Assembly (NCBI RefSeq): GCF_003945595.2
Contig: NW_024104347.1
Coordinates: 744,001-808,000, forward strand
Reading direction: 5' to 3'
Source of the DNA: Pipra filicauda
Lineage: Eukaryota > Chordata > Aves > Passeriformes > Pipridae
Length of the DNA stretch: 64,000 nt
In this document: one piece after another, positions 61,590-64,000 of the stretch
How positions within the stretch are numbered: position 1 is the stretch's first letter
Layout: every line of letters begins with the position of its first letter
Made by a program: the position numbers and the translations under genes
Notes under the pieces: generated by a model
Databases searched by the model: none
The model's input: only the letters and a program-made list of their open reading frames with translations
Told to the model about the DNA's origin: nothing

Positions 61590-61653
61590 AGATAACCTTA
61601 AGACTCCGAAGTTTGCAAAGTCATAAATAAGTATCTGGTAGAAGAGTTCTTGG
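61590..61653 (-). CDS. MLH1: MLH1 exon 15 equivalent
   Basis: 64 nt, the human size. The acceptor is 'gcttcaatttag' and the donor 'ttatct|gtaagt'. It completes the serine codon begun in exon 14 and encodes QELFYQILIYDFANFGVLRL plus S, ending in phase 0. It is almost identical to human over its length. Confidence 0.96.
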
Positions 61654-62520
61654 CTAAATTGAAGCACAAAAATTAGTTGTATGGACAGGATCACATATCC
61701 TCAAGTTACCATAATTAAGAAGGGAAAGTAAGAATCATCCCGGAAACATCAGATGTACATATCCAGTCATATTAATAAATATCTTGCTTTAACTAAAGAG
61801 TTTAAAGATTCACATGTACTATCTAGATATTTATAGTTAAATCTATTTCTTGGTTTCTGACATTATCAGCCACACCACTGCAGAAATGTTACATACTGAA
61901 GCATCCAACCAATATCAATTTATTCCCTGATAACTTATATTTCAACTTCTTTACTCCTTTGTTGCACTGCAAGAAATGCACAGGAGCTGGGAAACTGATA
62001 GACATGTGTATCTCAAGTATATTTTCTGATTTGTTACAAAATTTATGTAGCTGGTCCTGTAAGGCTGCATATGCAAAATTACAAACTTTGTGTTACAATC
62101 ATGTCCTGCAGATACTCTTAATCCAACTGGATACAATGTTTTACAGGACTTTTCTGAAGCTTCTGCTTGCTCATCTTTATACCATGTGCTGTAGATGATC
62201 CTGAGTCAGATCATGATAATGATCATAGATCATGGAGACAGATGATCATAAAGCAAGAAAAAGCCTTTTCCTTCCCACTGTCTATGAGCACACAATACAG
62301 TAGCTGGCATTTTAATTACACTGATTCCCTGAAACTTCTCCAACGTGGGCCAGAATTCCTTCCACTGTTCTGAACTGAATGCTTAAATCTTTAGCCTCAT
62401 GACTTTTAGGATAGCCAACAAGCGAACGGTGTTGTTTTTCCTCTCATTTCCTTCCTTCTTCTAATTAGCTTCGTAATTGGTACTTATTTCAGCTGCCAAC
62501 AAGTCTAACAGCTTCTTTAC

Positions 62521-62629
62521 CTGAGTTTTGTTGTATTGAGAAGGTACAGTTTTGTCTGATATTGGGCCAGAGCCCACTGTGGACTGACACAGCCAACAAA
62601 GGAGTGATCACGTAGCATCTCCTGAAGTT
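62521..62629 (-). CDS. MLH1: MLH1 exon 14 equivalent
   Basis: 109 nt, the human size. The acceptor is 'gcgttgtttcag' and the donor 'ctcag|gtaaag'. It completes a lysine codon from exon 13 and encodes [20 protein letters not shown] then [15 protein letters not shown] plus two bases of the next codon. This is the start of the structured C-terminal domain. Confidence 0.96.
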
Positions 62630-63876
62630 CTGAAACAACGCAGGAGTGTGGAAAAAACAAAAAGGATATAATTTCATAATGATATATAAATTCAGGACTT
62701 CATATTTGCAACCCTGCTCTCATTTATTCAGTTGAGTGGTGTCTTTTTAGCATTAAAGTCTCAGATTATTGTTCAGTCACTACTATAACCCTGCTTCTTC
62801 TTATAGGCCTGTCCTACCAATTATTCACATGTTTTGAAATATTAATAATTTCCATGCACACTCATACTATTAAAGCATCTATGAGAACAGTTATATAACA
62901 GTTAAACTACAAATGCAAATTAAAAAAAAAAATAAAATTAAAATCTCTGTGTTTGAATAGCCTTCCAAAATTAATTTCCAGCCATAGGAGATTAGTGAGG
63001 GAGAACTGATAAACTTCAAAGAAAACTGCAGATTTAAACCAGCTTTGCAACACAATCTAGTACTGTCAGATTAAATTCTGAAACTGTGACAGAATAGGTC
63101 CATAATTTATTTTTTTTCATAATTTTTTTATTTTTCTCTCACTAAGTAAGTTTTAGTATATATAAATGAGAAGGCTGGGAAAGATATGAGAAGTCAGATT
63201 CTATAAAAGAGTTCATTTTAGCCATTCCACAAAGAAAATTCACTGGTTGCCATCCTTGGGAGCAGCTTCGTTACAGAAGCTCAGCATTGCAGTCACAGCA
63301 TGTACAAAGCACTACACTACCCTCATTCCACCAGAAAAGGTAACATTGTGAGAAGAGATTTCTTTCTTTCTGAAGTCTCATAGGTATTTCTTACACATGT
63401 GAAGGCAAGACACAACTTCAGGGAGCTTCACAAGTTTTATTGTGTATTTTGAGACATTTTTGGAAATTTTATGGCTCAGGGACAACTCTTTGATTTCAGC
63501 ATTTAAGCAGTGACTATCAGATATGGAATTACTGGCTCAGAATTACCAGTCTTCTGCAAAACATTTTCTGAAGCACAAGTAAAGTGTAAGTACATGCTTT
63601 TTAAAGTTCGAGACTTTTAGTAATTTATAAAAAAGTTACTTATTACAATAACAATTCTTACCAGAAAAGAGAATAATATTTTATCAGTTTCATCATTTCA
63701 TGTAAGTGGGACAGATACAAACGAAAATGAAAAGCCAAAGCTTTTGTTAAAAGCTTGCTTGGCAGCACAGTGAACTGACTGAGCCTCCCTTTAAATACCT
63801 TTTTCCTCAGCGGTTCAAACAACCATAAGGAGTTGCTGAAATAAAAATAATCTTGGGAAGCAAAAGGCTTGCTTAC

Positions 63877-64000
63877 TTGCATGTCCCTGGTTACTGATTT
63901 CCTCCTGGAGAGTCAATACACTAGTCAAATTGATAATTCTTCTTCTAGGGGTGCAGGCAGCAGTCATGTCCTTTGTGGTGTCATCTTCCTCCATTTCTAT
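63877..64000 (-). CDS. MLH1: MLH1 exon 13 equivalent, partial (cut by window end)
   Basis: The last 124 nt of the exon, up to the donor 'atgcaa|gtaagc'. It encodes [20 protein letters not shown] then [20 protein letters not shown] and A, ending one base into the next codon. The [17 protein letters not shown] block is the family match. It is the junction between the flexible linker and the C-terminal domain. The 5' part of the exon lies outside the window. Confidence 0.95.

Overview
The window looks like a piece of a bird chromosome. It is mostly AT-rich non-coding DNA with interspersed CR1 LINE fragments on both strands. These carry the avian CR1 tail signature (a run resembling 'ggaacaggctgcccagg' followed by 'gattctatg'-like octamers). 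There are also two LTR-like insertions and one CpG-rich promoter region. No bacterial, organellar or CRISPR-type features were seen.

Two protein-coding genes can be assembled exon by exon. STARD3NL (MENTHO) lies on the + strand. It has a CpG-island promoter and probable non-coding first exon near 30.5-31.4 kb, then an 11 kb intron, then seven coding exons from 42035 to 52454, and a spliced 3' UTR ending at an AATAAA at 53642. The exons join in phase to a 234-residue protein, the length I recall for human STARD3NL. MLH1 lies on the - strand. Only its 3' part is present: the equivalents of human exons 13 (cut by the window edge) to 19, running from 64000 down to the stop codon at 58767. The two genes converge tail to tail, with about 4.9 kb between their poly(A) sites.

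Region by region: 1-30 kb is gene-poor. It contains a CR1 fragment with decayed reverse-transcriptase remnants (about 5.66-6.33 kb), an exon-like segment (9153-9279), an ancient duplicated ~105 bp segment (18.43 and 20.30 kb), an isolated CpG-rich patch with a splice-donor-like site (21.1-21.45 kb), an ERVL-type solo LTR (about 26.53-27.06 kb) and a CR1 tail just upstream of the STARD3NL promoter (30.13-30.42 kb). 30.5-53.7 kb is STARD3NL, with CR1 fragments and an LTR-like insert in its introns. 53.7-58.5 kb is intergenic. 58.5-64 kb is MLH1 with two CR1 pieces in intron 16.

The two genes do not share a pathway. STARD3NL is a late-endosomal cholesterol-binding membrane tether that binds VAP proteins of the endoplasmic reticulum, and MLH1 is the nuclear mismatch-repair MutL homologue. 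The points most worth checking are a 90-nt, in-phase, splice-site-flanked candidate extra exon between MLH1 exons 18 and 19, two upstream ORFs ahead of the STARD3NL start (one overlapping it in strong start context), a 97-nt pure-purine tract in the STARD3NL promoter island, and the convergent MLH1/STARD3NL neighbourhood itself.
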